The notes under the pieces: model-generated
Told to the model about the DNA's origin: nothing
What the model saw: the letters and a program-made list of their open reading frames with translations, nothing else
The model's database searches: none
Translations under genes and position numbers: made by a program
From: Cichorium intybus
Lineage: Eukaryota; Streptophyta; Magnoliopsida; Asterales; Asteraceae
Assembly (NCBI GenBank): GCA_023525715.1
Contig: CM042013.1
Coordinates: 78,245,494 to 78,309,493, forward strand
Reading direction: 5' to 3'
Length of the DNA stretch: 64,000 bases
Part shown: piece by piece, positions 1 to 11,542 of the stretch
Numbering within the stretch: position 1 is the first letter of the stretch
Layout of the letters: the number at the start of each line of letters is the position of its first letter

Positions 1-488
1 TTTCGGTGTTTTTATGCTTGTGTTTGGTTTTGAATGTTTGATTTGTGTTTGGATATTGCTTTGACCTTGTTGGGACTGTTTTTCTTTGCGGAAATCAGTA
101 GCTAATTAGGTTAGTTTTTAGGCATTAAACCTTGGCTAGTAACTGTTCAGTAGAACTTTAGTTAGTGGCTAGTTTATGCTTTGCTTGGTTTTGCTAGTTT
201 GGATGCCTTTGATTGCTTCTGATTCAGAGATGTACTTCTGATTTCAGAAAGTAACTAGGTTATTTGAGCTTAGCTTAGCTTGGCCTGAGTTGTTTGATCA
301 TTGCTTTAGTTTGTTAGTGATTAGGAAGGTAGGAACTAGATCCTCCGACTGTAGCGTGACACTACTAGTTGGTAACCTCTCATTTAGTCTAACCACGAAG
401 CTCCTGCGGATCGACCCTGACTACCACTGTGCTAGTGTGTGTTAGGTTTTTCTTTATTTTTGACCGCACGACGATCGCTGCGTTGTCA
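1..488 (+). mobile_element. 3' part of a probable gypsy LTR (cut by window start)
   Basis: TG-rich, gene-free sequence. Near 390-440 there is a stretch (CTCCTGCGGATCGACCCTGA followed by a CACTGTGCTAG segment) of the kind I associate with the R/U5 part of plant Athila/Tat-type LTRs, and it ends in TTGTCA at 488. The antisense pseudogene to the right can be followed in a shifted frame to about 490 and then stops, so 488/489 looks like an insertion junction. No partner LTR or target duplication is visible because the left end is outside the window. The family label is memory-based and weak. Confidence 0.35.
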
Positions 489-2646
489 CAATCTCCTTAC
501 CAGCTTTCACATATTTTAAAGCACGAGAATATCCCTGGGTTGCCCGGCTGCCATACATACCTCTTTGAGACAGTGCACACCCATCCTGAAATCCCGGCTC
601 TCTATAACTAAGTCAACAACGCCTACCACACCATCAGTCAACAACCAGGATAAATCCGCCTCAGCCTCCTCCAATGCCTGCGTCTTCGCCTGTGCAACTC
701 GATCACGCTCAGAAGCGTCCCTCTCGGCAGTCTCAAGTTGTATGTGCAGACCCTCATTTTCCGACCTAACCCCAGCTAAAGCATTTTGAAGCTCAACCTT
801 TTCACGGCCAAGTAGAGACAGCTGCTCCTTTAGTTGGGTGTTTTCTTTTTCAACGACCTGCAAAAGGGTAACGTGAGATTGAAGGTCAGCGTCAGCGTGC
901 AAAACAGGACTGCGGAGGTCCCTCAGCGAATCTTGATGCCTGACAATCTCGGCACGGGCAGTATCCAACTCCTGCTGAAGGGAGGGACGATCGGCATTGG
1001 CGGTCAACAATTGCTCTAAGCGATTGGCATCTTCACTAAAAAACAAGCACTTTGGGGGCTGTATACCGGAGCGAACCTACCAAATCGGCTGGGGAATAAC
1101 TCCCCATCTCCGAGCGGGTGCCTGGAGGAAACGCATGCTGCGTAAACTCCAATGCAGTTTGGTAGGACGATAGGCGTCCACCCTCTGTCAAAGACCATCC
1201 AGGAATGAACACCCCAGCAGGAGCAACGTGACTAGCCTCCCATGACCTGCCGGAGGAGGTTCCAAAACGGCTGCACCACCACGATGACCGAAACCGCTAA
1301 AATCCAGGCGAGAGGGCTGAGGCCCAATCGGCAAAGGGGGTTGACTTTCTCCAAAACCTTCATCAGCAACATTTTCCACAACTAGATGGGTATCGATACA
1401 TGCACCCCCACCCTGGTCAACTTCCATATCCCCGCCCTACGACGTGTCATCGACAATATTAATCACCGGAGACTGTGTAAGAACAAGACCTGAGGCTCCA
1501 CTGCCACCACCCAAACGCCGGAGACGTAGTCGCCGGGGCAAAACCACGCTCGTAGAACCCTCACCGACGCCACCCCAAGTGGCACGCCTTTTAACCAAAG
1601 CTTTCGAAGGACTATCATGATCACCACTAACACCTGCAACACCAACCTTCTCCTGAGATACAGTTCGAGCATCAACAACAGACACAATCACAGGATCAGA
1701 CCCCACGGCTCGCTGCCTCTCCTCCTCTTGTACCGCCGAAGCCCGTGTAATAAAAGCCTCATGGCGGAAAGCACGTGAAGGGAGCACCCGATCAATCAAA
1801 GGGATCTCCCAATACTGGAGACTCCCAGGATAAGTCTTTGCTAAAACGTCGGTAAATCAGATATCATGCTCACGTCCTACACAAAGAAAGGATTCAAAAC
1901 CGTTAAATCATCAAAAAAAGGGGGGAGGGGGGGGGGAAGAAGGAGAAGAAAAAAGACAAGACAAACAAGGATTAGAACTAACCATCCACAATACTGAAGA
2001 ACTCAGGCATCTTGCCCCGAAGTCGCCAAGAGGTACTCATGCCGGCACTGGCTAGAATATATTCATGAAATTCCCCACCAACCACACGAAAGGATCGAAG
2101 GACCTTCGCGATGGCTTCCTTTGCAGGGAAAAGAGTGAAAGCACGGTCGGAGATGGGCTCGACACAACGTCTCATGGCACCGACTCGGTGCTGATCTACC
2201 CAAATAAAGTGTTGAGCCCAATTCCTAGCGGACCCCCTTTGATCGGTGACGATGATCGGACGATCCTGCCGAACGCAAAAGGTGTAACTATTCCCTGTCG
2301 AAGCACGAGCAAATCGAAAGAAATGACGAAACACGTACAAATCAGGCTCCAGATGAACCGCCCTGGAAAGGAGTTCGAAGGTAACTATCTTGTTCACACC
2401 ATTGGGAACCAACTGGTGGATGTGAACATGATAGTAATCGAGAACCTCCATGAAGAAGTCCGACGTAGGCAACCGATAACCGGCCTCGAAATGTTTCAAA
2501 TACATACCGATCTTCCCCTCAGGCGGAAAGGAAAAAACGGCGTCGTCAACAGGAATTTCCACGCCGTCCTCCGGTTGGAAACCATAACGGGACCCCAAAG
2601 AGTCGTAGTATTCCGAACCAAGAGCAGCATCTGATGAAGAACTCAT
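489..2646 (-). pseudogene. Antisense ORF of a Tat-type gypsy element (putative gypsy-type transposase plus coiled coil), broken
   Basis: Exon 1 is 2646-1983 (221 complete codons, starting MSSSSDAALGSEYYDSLG). It resembles the plant domain called 'transposase (putative) gypsy type', with segments such as FFMEVLDYYHVHIHQLVPNG and NWAQHFIWVD. A canonical intron fits at 1982-1877: donor ATG/GTTAGT, a long pyrimidine tract on the minus strand (the G-rich block near 1920) and acceptor TTTGTGTAG. Splicing keeps the frame into exon 2, which continues to about 1188. The gene is dead: in-frame TGA at 1859-1857, TAG at 1439-1437, a frameshift near 1250, another near 1060, then a coiled-coil tail and a last frameshift near 550. 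It lies antisense to, and just inside, the 3' LTR at 2802-3524. Antisense extra ORFs are known in plant Tat-lineage gypsy elements. The domain assignment is recognition by eye. Confidence 0.6.
516..1046 (-). pseudogene. Coiled-coil C-terminal part of the antisense ORF
   Basis: A 176-codon open stretch, rich in Leu, Glu, Gln and Arg, shows heptad-like patterning through about residues 10-125 (for example EKENTQLKEQLSLLGREKVE, and LEEAEADLSWLL further on). Its end, GVVGVVDLVIESRDFRMGV, matches the part that follows the coiled coil in the intact plant proteins as I remember them. It belongs to the same broken gene as the 2646-1983 exon but lies in another frame, because of a frameshift near 1060. 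The apparent start is a TTG and is not a real initiation site. The last residues before the stop at 516 are probably out of frame. Confidence 0.5.
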
Positions 2647-2801
2647 TTTGTACAGCGAATAGAGAAAACCAGAGATTGAGGAAAACGAAAGGATAGATAA
2701 GGAGAAGTGAAACCGTAAAGAGAACTAATAGGCGACGAAAGAGGGAATATAAAGAAGACGGATAAGGAAGGGTCCTGGGCGGGAGTTTCAAAATTCAGCC
2801 G

Positions 2802-3524
2802 TGATGATTGACGCCATCTGAGTAACGGTCACGTCAACGCAGGGTTAACTCAATACTAGCCCCAGTCACCATCACTAGCTGCGTATACGTAATAATACCT
2901 AATACTATGGAGACTTGATAGCGTGCCATCTGGCACCCGCTAGCGCGTTCCCTAAGGAGCTCTCTGGAGATCGAGATCACGCCAACCGCTGGAGATGTCT
3001 CGCCAGGAAAGCTCCATCCCGGCCCGCTGGAGAAGTCTCCCCTGGGGAACTCCATTCCGGCTCACTAGCAATACACTCACCGGAACGCATGGCGCGGACC
3101 AGACTTGGCGCCATGCTCCCTAATCCACGCGTGGCGTCCGTACCTGACATAGATCGTGCGTGTCCCACCCAGCCTGTCTGGACCAATGGGGCGCGATGAA
3201 GGACAAGAATCGTGCAGCCAATGGACGACCTGATCCCACCTGCCGTGGCAGAGATCCTGTCGGCCACAGCGGGACCGGCAACACGTATAAAAGCCCTCGT
3301 GGGGCACACAGTAACGGGATCGCAACCACTATACTCTTAGCATACACTTACTATACATTCGCCGGAGATCTAACTTAAGCATCAGAGCGTTTTCCCGGGA
3401 TCCCCTCCCGGAGAACGGCTAACGTTGCTATTCTCTTGTGATTGTGGTCGCAGGTCAAGCCTAATACGATCAGAGTCACCCGTAAAGTGAGAATCAGACT
3501 GAGAAGAAGACTGATATCGCATCA
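2802..3524 (+). mobile_element. Probable 3' LTR of a Tat-type gypsy element
   Basis: About 723 bp, bounded by TGATG at 2802 and CATCA at 3524 (5 bp inverted ends). It is GC-richer than its surroundings. It contains a TATA box in plus orientation and two imperfect copies of a GCTGGAGA..GTCTC..CTCCATCCCGGC unit (about 2990-3062). Downstream come CGTTTTCCCGGGATCCCC and a GTGATTGTGGTCGCAGGTCAAG segment typical of plant gypsy LTR 3' halves. No primer-binding site follows 3524, so this is a 3' or solo LTR; the antisense ORF on its left favours 3'. The left end is uncertain. Confidence 0.5.
3286..3293 (+). promoter_or_regulatory. LTR TATA box
   Basis: TATAAAAG preceded by GC-rich sequence and followed about 25 bp later by GGGGCACACAG. 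This is a good core promoter inside the 2802-3524 LTR, directed to the right. Confidence 0.5.
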
Positions 3525-4966
3525 TTATTTTTGGCAACAACAATAACTCCTAAAACGGCAGTGTGGTGGTGGCAATTTGGATAATTAAATATATGATGAT
3601 AAAATATAAAATAATATCTAATTATAAAAATAAAATAAAAATATATTAAATCCATGAACATCGGATTCATTTAATACCCAATACTAGATTTCACCTCTTT
3701 TCAACGAAGTTTGTATTTATTATCTCCTGGCCGTTTATATATACAGAAAATTATGGATCCAATCAATAAAACAAATCCACTTGCACCATAAAACAAGGAC
3801 TTTGAATTGAAATTGTCACAAAATTTGAATCTTAACGAACAAATATAAATTTGTTTAATACTGTTTATCATATGGTCATTTTGTTGCTAGGGTTGTTTTT
3901 AATGAATGTAATTATGTTTCTGTTGGAAAAAAATAAAATACTAAATCATACCTTGCCTATAGACGATAAGACTTGTTAGAAAATGTTGATCAACAAGAGT
4001 AAAGTGGAAGAAAAGTTCATAAATGAAGGGTGTTAGTTTAAATTGTGGAGAAAGCAACGAAAGGTTATAATATGCGGTGAACAAATAGAATTTTACATTT
4101 CCAGTCCCTGTATTCTTATTTTACGCATTATTCTACATTCTCCGTTTTCACAATTACCATTAAAAACGTATCATCTATTTAAAGAGAACATCGACGATTG
4201 TTAGTCCCCTGGTTCTTCTTGTGTCCTACAAATTACATGCATTATTTGTTATGTTTGTAAGTTGCAAATTTACCTTTCTAAATACACCTTATCTCAACAC
4301 ATGATCATAAAATCATATGTAAGAAGTGATTTGTACACAATAATTTTTATCCATACACAACAATATACTACTTTTCCATACATATAATACAAGTCTCCTA
4401 AAACACAATTGTTGCGTATTGACAAAAATTGTTATGTATAGATCACTTCCCTTTGTAAAAGGGTACACACTCCTCTCGTGATTCAAAATTACGAGTTTTA
4501 TTATGTTTTGTAAAACATTCAACAACACACCATATTTCTAATCTATATGATCTTTTGCTGGCTTACCTACACTTATTATAATTAACTCACACATCATTTT
4601 GTCAACACATCCTACCAACGGATATGACTTCTATTCATAACATGTATTAGTGGTTAGCCTATATGTTTATATTATTTAATTATTTGCTTTTGATTAAAGT
4701 CATAATTGAACTTAAAGGCGTTCATTAAAACACCCCCTACCAATTCAAAACGTACAAGTCTCAATATGACCTCTCAACCACTTTAAAAGGTGAAAGTGCA
4801 AATAGAATAACCTATACTTTTTAGTTTTTACATTGACTCGCTCTCATTGGTTGTTATAAAAGTCAGAAGGTGAAAATTATGATTTACCCAATAGTCAAAG
4901 GACTAAAACTGAAAATTCTCATAAAACGTGAAAGAGCGTGGAATGTGCTACCCTAAAATGCAGCTG
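3525..4966. other. AT-rich spacer, no gene seen
   Basis: About 1.4 kb of AT-rich sequence with only short chance ORFs (the longest, 4313-4528 minus, has no recognisable motif). No LTR ends, long repeats or RNA gene were recognised. The right part is presumably upstream regulatory sequence of the small gene at 5145. Confidence 0.5.
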
Positions 4967-4970
4967 TATC

Positions 4971-4978
4971 TATAAATA
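4971..4978 (+). promoter_or_regulatory. TATA box of the small gene at 5145
   Basis: TATAAATA, 174 bp upstream of the ATG. It is followed by a CT-rich presumed 5' leader (TTTCTCTTAGCTTTCTCTC near 5085-5105), as is common in plant 5' UTRs. Confidence 0.5.
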
Positions 4979-5144
4979 GAACCAGTCCCCAACGTTAAAT
5001 ACCTCAAACCTTCACAAGCAATTCCCCAATTTCATGGGCCCTTCCAACGTTTGGTCAGTTTTCTAGTAATTTCTTCATCCAATTTCTCTTAGCTTTCTCT
5101 CTCTTCCTGTTCGTCAAAATCTTGAGAGAGAAAGCTTCATAACC

Positions 5145-5366
5145 ATGGGGAAATATATAGAGCTTATGGATGCATTCCGAATCGTCTGCAGATTTCATTC
5201 ACACTGCCCGCAGACCGCCAGGGTGTACTACCATCCGCCGGCGGAGAACCATTCACACGGAGGAGACGGCAAAGCCATCGACGGCCGAAGGAGTGGCGGT
5301 GACGGTGCCGAGGAGTCCTGGAATGGTGGGGGTTTTAATACGTTTGATGTGATTTCTGTATTCTGA
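5145..5366 (+). CDS. Small conserved plant protein of unknown function (MGKY...FHSHCPQTAR...YYHPP type)
   Basis: A 73-codon ORF starting ACCATGGGG, a good plant start context. The N-terminal half reads MGKYIELMDAFRIVCRFHSH then CPQTARVYYHPPAEN. I recognise this as the conserved start of a family of short, uncharacterised angiosperm proteins that continue with a His/Gly-rich low-complexity middle and a short acidic-hydrophobic end. Here the middle is HSHGGDGKAIDGRRSGGDG and the end is NTFDVISVF. Composition is strikingly GC-rich against AT-rich flanks, and a TATA box, leader and poly(A) signal surround it. No signal peptide, membrane segment or catalytic motif is visible. The C-terminal part may be frameshifted relative to the family (a second frame is open at 5170-5352). 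It is the only likely non-transposon gene in the window. Confidence 0.55.
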   Translation: MGKYIELMDAFRIVCRFHSHCPQTARVYYHPPAENHSHGGDGKAIDGRRSGGDGAEESWNGGGFNTFDVISVF

Positions 5367-5415
5367 TTTCAAGGAAAAGAAAAACTAGAATTAAATTGAC
5401 AAATGTTATATTTGT

Positions 5416-5421
5416 AATAAA
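5416..5421 (+). terminator. Poly(A) signal of the small gene
   Basis: AATAAA, 50 bp after the stop codon at 5366, in an AT-rich 3' flank. Confidence 0.35.
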
Positions 5422-5768
5422 TATTTATGTATAAGGATGGTGAATTCCCATGAATGTTATAATATCGTATTAATCCAATTCTTTGGGATTTTATTGATTG
5501 TTGTTGTGTTTCGTTTGTTTCTTTTGAATGAGTTTTTGGGGGATTTTTTTTATGGCGTATATGATATTGAGGAACATTGGATGGTTAATGTTTGTTGTGG
5601 ATGGTTCAATGTTTCCGCGGCCTGCAATTTGTGTATTGAGATTTGGTCGTTTCTTTTCCTCACAATCTCGGAAAGTGGGACCACGGGTAGATTCACATAT
5701 GCACAAGGAATCTTTTTATTATTATTATTTATTTCGTGTTTAGTACATGAAAAATAAGGATATTGGTA
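5422..5768. other. 3' flank of the small gene
   Basis: AT-rich sequence with overlapping chance ORFs on both strands (for example 5437-5757 plus, 5491-5706 minus). None has recognisable motifs. It ends at the TA duplication beside the foldback element. Confidence 0.4.
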
Positions 5769-5816
5769 AAAAAACCCCTTCATCATTAACTAATGATGTC
5801 ACATCAATTTGAGTTT

Positions 5817-5819
<3 letters not shown>

Positions 5820-5896
<77 letters not shown>
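5820..5896. repeat. (AT)n microsatellite in left arm of foldback
   Basis: About 38 uninterrupted AT dinucleotides. The mirror tract in the right arm is longer, so the two have drifted in length. Confidence 0.9.
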
Positions 5897-5902
<6 letters not shown>

Positions 5903-6766
5903 TTTTTAATTATTTTGTTTTTTTATAATTTTATAATTATTATTAATTGTTTTTATTTAATATAAAAACTTATTTTGGTATTTATAATTTAAATATTATT
6001 CTAAATTTTGACGTTTAGTTCGGATATGTTTTCTAATGTGTTTTTTTAACGTTTTGTTCGTTGGTATCATTTAACGTTGCAATTTAGTATTTTTTTTTTC
6101 TAATTTTTGACATTTTGTTTGAATACATTGTTATATGTTTTGTTCGTTTATATCAGTGGAAATTTATTAAATAATATTGATTAGACTTATGAGTTTGAAT
6201 ATATTTTCTAATTTTTATAATTTTTTATGTATTAATTTTCTAATTTTTTAATTTTTGACGTTTTATATTGGTGATAGAAATGATGAAAATTGTGGTTTCC
6301 ACCGATATAAAATGTCAAAAATTAGAAAATTAATACATCAAAAATTATAAAAATTAGAAAATATATTCAAACAAAACATCAAAAATTAGAAACGAACAAA
6401 ACATTTAAACAATATAAACGGACAAACCATATACAAATATTTTCAAACAAAACGTCAAAAATTAGAAAATGCAAACTCATAAGTCTAATCAATATTTTTT
6501 TAATAACTTTCCACCGATATAAACGAAGAAAACATATAACAATGTATTCAAACAAAATGTCAAAAATTAGAAAAAAAAACTAAATTACAACGTTAAATGA
6601 TACAAACGAACAAAACGTTAAAAAAACACATTAGAAAACGTATTCAAACTAAACGTCAAAAAGTTAGAATAAAATTTAAATTATAAATACCAAAATAAGT
6701 ATTTATATTAAATAAAAACAATTAATAATAGTTATAAAAAACAAAATAATTAATATATATATCATA

Positions 6767-6875
<109 letters not shown>

Positions 6876-6924
6876 GAAACCCAAATTGATGAGACATTAT
6901 AAGACAATGATGAAGGGGTTTTTT

Positions 6925-8116
6925 TAAGATGACCCGAAAAATAATTATGAATAAGAGGGAAAATAGAGAAAAGAGTTAATTTGATATTTGTTTTGTTTTA
7001 CCTCGATAATAATTTGAGAAAATGACAAGTTAGATTACTTGTCAAATACATTTTTAGGATTTATGCAAAAAAGAAAAAAAAAAAAAAAGCTAGAGGATCA
7101 AAATAATCATGATTTTTACAGGTCTGGACCTTCGAAATTCGTAAGGCCTGTAAAAATTATGAAACTATATTCTTTAATGTGATTTTTATAGAATAACCTA
7201 TTTAAATCCTTGGAGGCTTGTGAAAAATTGTATATAAAGAGGCCACCTATTTAAATCCTTGGAGGCTTGCGAAAATATCTTGGGTCCCAAACTAGTGTAT
7301 ATATCCTAAAAAATCCAAAAATGGCATTTGGAGTCTCGATTTTTTAGAGGGGCAACAGCAAAAATCGCAGACAGTATCTGCGAAAATCTGATTTTCTCAA
7401 ATTTCTTGAAAATATGAAAGTGTATCCATACTACGAAACTAAAAAATTCCTACTGTGAATTCATATATATATTTTCTCTGAGAAAATTGTACTAAGAAAA
7501 ATCTAAAAACTTTAACAGATTTATTTATTTGATGTATTTCATGTGAGGAAAAAAAAACACATAAAAATTAGAAAGAAAAATGACTTCTAATTATTTAGAT
7601 TAGTATTTTGTTGTAGCTTATGTGTATGGTTCTTGGTTATTCGTCAATGAAGATCTTCATTATGTTAGGCCATTTGTTAAAAACTACGGTGTAGACTTTC
7701 CTACAGACATTAATTTATCGGATTTTAGAATGACCCAAATTTATTTTTTAAAATATGAATAATTACTTTAATTGTAACTAAAAAATGCATAGTTTTATAA
7801 TCAACTAATGTAATCAAATTGCAGAAGTCTAAACCTAAGTTACAATTAAATGTCAAAAATAAAAACTGTATAATATGAGAAAGCATGCAGTGAGCGATCA
7901 CGCCAGGTTCTTCCCTCTGATTACCCTAGAGGGTCCTGAAAAAGTTACATTAAGAATGAGCAAGCATAATGCTTAGTGACCATACACATTACTTACACAT
8001 TATATATATATATATATCTCATACATGGCTGTCACATTGATCACATAACGAATAAACACGTAGCACTTGACACATAGTCTATCACACATAATCTTAACGA
8101 ATAATATTAAGAGGAT
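6925..8116. other. Unassigned AT-rich sequence
   Basis: No gene seen. A 23-bp direct repeat (CTATTTAAATCCTTGGAGGC and flanks) occurs near 7198 and 7247. A poly(A) run lies at about 7075-7088. The part from 7880 on, with GCATAATGCTTAGTGACCAT and an (AT)n run near 8003, resembles 5' leader/LTR fragments of plant gypsy elements but could not be assigned. Confidence 0.4.
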
Positions 8117-8990
8117 GTGTATATAACACAACTAGAAGGTTTTGTACAGTCCAAATATCCAAATAGAGTGTGTCAGCTTGAAAAATCTATTGATGGACTT
8201 GAGCAAGGGTCTTGCAGATGGAATCCTTGGTTCGATGAGAAATTCTAATGTTTGGCTATTCGAGAAACAAAATTGAGCCATATAAATGTCACAGCTAGTG
8301 GGAGCACTAAAGTCTATCCAATGTTGTACACATATAGCAAAGTTCTTATGAGAACAACGTCCCTACATCAAGAAATATGAAATTATTGAGAATTGTTATG
8401 CTGCAAATGACATGGGAAAGACTGAATGCATATCAAGCATCAGAATCTATAAAGAGATATGGGTACTTCATAGGGATAAGACAGAGTATATGAATAAATA
8501 GAATCTAGAGGTACAAGAGTCCCAGAAAGGATTGAAGTCTCTGTATCTGGGTTTAGGATTGAGTGAAACTCAGGGTCCTATTTCCATAAAGGTTTTGGAT
8601 AAGATGAGTTGAGTTCCATATGCACGTGTAGAGGGATCGATCACACAATGTACGAGACCTAACGTATCATATTCCTTGAGCATTATGAGTTGAAATTAAG
8701 CTAATCCTAAAGAAAGTTAATTGATGGAAGTCAAGACATATATTGAATGTTTAAGATGTTCGTGATCCATTATGGTATGGAAAAACTCAGTGTAAAGAAG
8801 CACACTGATACAACCTTCCAAACTAATAAAGATGGTTACTATACGTAGCCAGGATCTGGGTTCTTACCAAAATAGACATCTCTGTTAATAGAGTTATATA
8901 TGATGTGGCTAGATAGCTGATTTAATCACTAAGACAATCTCTTGGACCAAACAAGATCGTCATGCTAAATCCATATATACTAGAGCTGTA
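8117..8990 (+). pseudogene. Copia reverse transcriptase remnant of element A
   Basis: Reads as a damaged copia RT. QLEGFVQSKYPNRVCQLEKS is followed by IDGLEQGSCRWNPWFDEK, corresponding to the canonical PEGF...KLQKSIYGLKQASRSWN block. Further on, SIRIYKEI is seen near the ILGIRIYRD position and YARVEGSITQCTRPNVSYSL at the YA.A.GS.MYAM.CTRPD position. Many stops and frameshifts separate these pieces. No gag, integrase or YVDD motif was found upstream, so the element is 5' truncated. Confidence 0.7.
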
Positions 8991-9732
8991 AACGAATTGG
9001 CTTAAATACGGTTAGTTTAGTTTGATTTGTGTTGGGAACTTATGTAGTGTAAATCTTTATTTGATTTGACGATTATTTTGTGGAGAACTCAATACATGAG
9101 TAAGGCAGTCATTTCATTAGTTTATCAATCTATTCCAATTTTGCATGTTTTATTGACTTCCTGAAGAATTAAATGATTATACAAAACGTCCACAGACAGT
9201 CATACTTTGCGGAGTAAGTACTGATTCAAGGCTGACGTAAGGTATTGGTGGACTGTCTATAGAGATAGACTTAACATAGAGATATGCTAATTCGCATGTG
9301 TACTTAATGGAGACTAAGTATTGGAGCAACCTACACTTAGATATCACATCATGAAAATTGTCACAAGTAATTATGAGATGGTAATATCTTATATTCTTCA
9401 AACGGAGATGCATGGATCTTAGTTCTGCAGTCTGATATGCTTTTTTTAATGTTGTCTGTAACTGGCAGCCATAAAGGGAATTTCTGGGTATGACATAATG
9501 AGTAGGCAGGGTCTATGTAGTCAAAGTTTATTTGTCATTCTGCCTTAACAAGAGAAGTGATATCCCTAGGCCCCTCTATAATTTGATGCTAACAACAAAT
9601 GTATGGCCATACTCAGATTGAATTGATATATAATCAATCGTGTAGTCTGTTGTCATTATCAGAAATCTCTATTGGGAAAAATAATCTTGAATGACTGAGA
9701 TTGACAAGTGTTCCATGTCTAACGTTTATCTG

Positions 9733-10407
9733 TGTTGGATATATGTTCAGGTCATCAACTGTGGTGATGTTTCTAATAATAGCAGTGTCCTATTTGTGTT
9801 GCACTCATGGCCCAGTAAAAAAATCAGTAGTGGAAATAAAGAGGATTGATCATTTTATTAATTAATTGAGAAATTAATTAATCAGAAGTTGGATCAAGAA
9901 TTAGTTGATAACTTAATTGGTAAATTAATTTATAAGAATTAATAAAAGGGTTGGATTCTAATTAATTAATAGTTTAATTAATAGAACAAGTGCAGGGGGT
10001 GCTGCCGCCAAAAGGCTCCTAAGTTTGAAACCCTATGAGCCCATACACTATAAATAAAGGCCTCACAGTGCAACCCTAAGGCATCCCAAACCCTAGAGGT
10101 GCTGCCACCTCCTAGAAACCCTACCATTCTCCTCTTTGTCGATTTCCTCTAACCCGCCAAGGGTTTCTGGAACGATTTCCACAAGGCTTGGAAGTTTCTA
10201 TCTGCTTGTTCTTCTGGTATCCTTGGGTGTGAATCAATAGAGGGATTATGGTTTGGATTCTTAACAACCAACCACAAAGGTATGATCAATTTTCATGTTT
10301 TGTTGGTGCAACTACTATGAACATATGACATGCTCAATTTATGGGATTTAATCAGTTTTGTCTTCCGTTGCCTGTATGATTAGTGCTAATCTATGTAAAT
10401 CCCAACA
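9733..10407 (+). repeat. 5' LTR of copia B
   Basis: 675 bp. It shares long blocks with the 3' LTR, including GTGATGTTTCTAATAATAGC and GGTATGATCAATTTTCATG. A TATA-like CTATAAATAAAGG near 10049 marks the promoter. The 3' LTR lacks about 25 bp present here near 10325-10395, and substitutions are numerous, so the insertion is old. Confidence 0.85.
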
Positions 10408-10408
10408 G

Positions 10409-10420
10409 TGGTATCAGAGC
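10409..10420 (+). other. Primer-binding site of copia B (initiator tRNA-Met)
   Basis: TGGTATCAGAGC, the standard initiator tRNA-Met complement of plant copia elements, one base after the 5' LTR. Confidence 0.85.
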
Positions 10421-11542
10421 CATTGTTCTTAGGTTTCATGTACATTAGATCAAAAAAACTCGAATATGATTGTTTTTGCCAGCTGAAAATTTCGATTTCC
10501 ATAAGTTTATGCTAGAAAAATCATGAAAATGGCATGTTATGAATTTTGCCTGATTTATGCCTCTAGAAACCTGTTCATCGAAAATTTGGAGGGTTTAGGA
10601 ACCCTCCATAGGTTTTGGCGGCCAAGGTTTCACAAACCCTTGGTTGCCTTGCAAGTTCCCTAACTTGCATAGCTGCCTTGTTTGCTAGTTGCCTTAAATT
10701 GCTTCTTTTAATTTAAGTTGTTTAATTAATTATTAAAAGGTGTTTTTAATGGAATTAATTATGATCAACATAAAATTTAAATTGTTTAAAATTTACCACT
10801 AATATATTTAAAATAATATCTACAGTTATTAGAACATAAATTAAAACATGAATATTGGTCAAACCATGACTAGGCTCACCCACTTAAATGTGTTCGAGGG
10901 TTTGAAGGAGGATTCTTATAAATCCTAATGAGGTTGGTTTTTAAATGACATTTATTGTTTACCCCCCTCACCGCCTGTCATGTTTTCATAGTGGAGTTAC
11001 TGAAAAGGTTTGATTGGGCAATGTTCACCAAGTTAAAAAATATTTAACTTAGAAGTATTAAAAAAAAGTCTCGTTTTAATAAAATAAAAAAATGAAACAT
11101 GTGCTATCCATGAGAAATGCACGTTCTCTTTATGATCTACTGACGGAGTTATGTGGTTAACCGACATGTCAGTTAGGGTTGTAGTCGAGAATGATGTGAC
11201 ACTCGCAATTCTCAAGCACATCTTGAGTCCGGCATCACGCGGGTTCTGCATGGTCTATTCATCGTCTAATTCATGACCCACGGCATACCTGTCATGAATT
11301 TTGAGACGAGCACAACCGAGATTAACATATCGTTGACTTCGGTCAATGAATCTCACAAATCTAGGAAATTTCATAGAGACTAAAATTGATAAAAGTATAT
11401 CTACCTTAATGACCATTATGCTGTGATTATGGCATCCCTCTTCACACCATAATTGGAAGATTTTGGGTCCTAGCCTTGTTAAATAATAATTGGGTAATTA
11501 TTTAAAATGATTAAATTAAACTAATAAATTCTGATTTTATAG

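Noticed and set aside
1918..1953. G-rich/purine tract as a retrotransposon polypurine tract
   Set aside because: No LTR start follows it; it fits better as the pyrimidine tract of the minus-strand intron 1982-1877.
2065..2634. 189-codon plus-strand ORF
   Set aside because: Complementary shadow of the antisense exon 2646-1983, whose protein shows the recognisable domain.
5437..5757. 106-codon hydrophobic ORF downstream of the small gene
   Set aside because: T-rich sequence gives Phe/Leu/Ile runs; overlapping ORFs in other frames are equally long, there is no recognisable family, and the composition matches the spacer.
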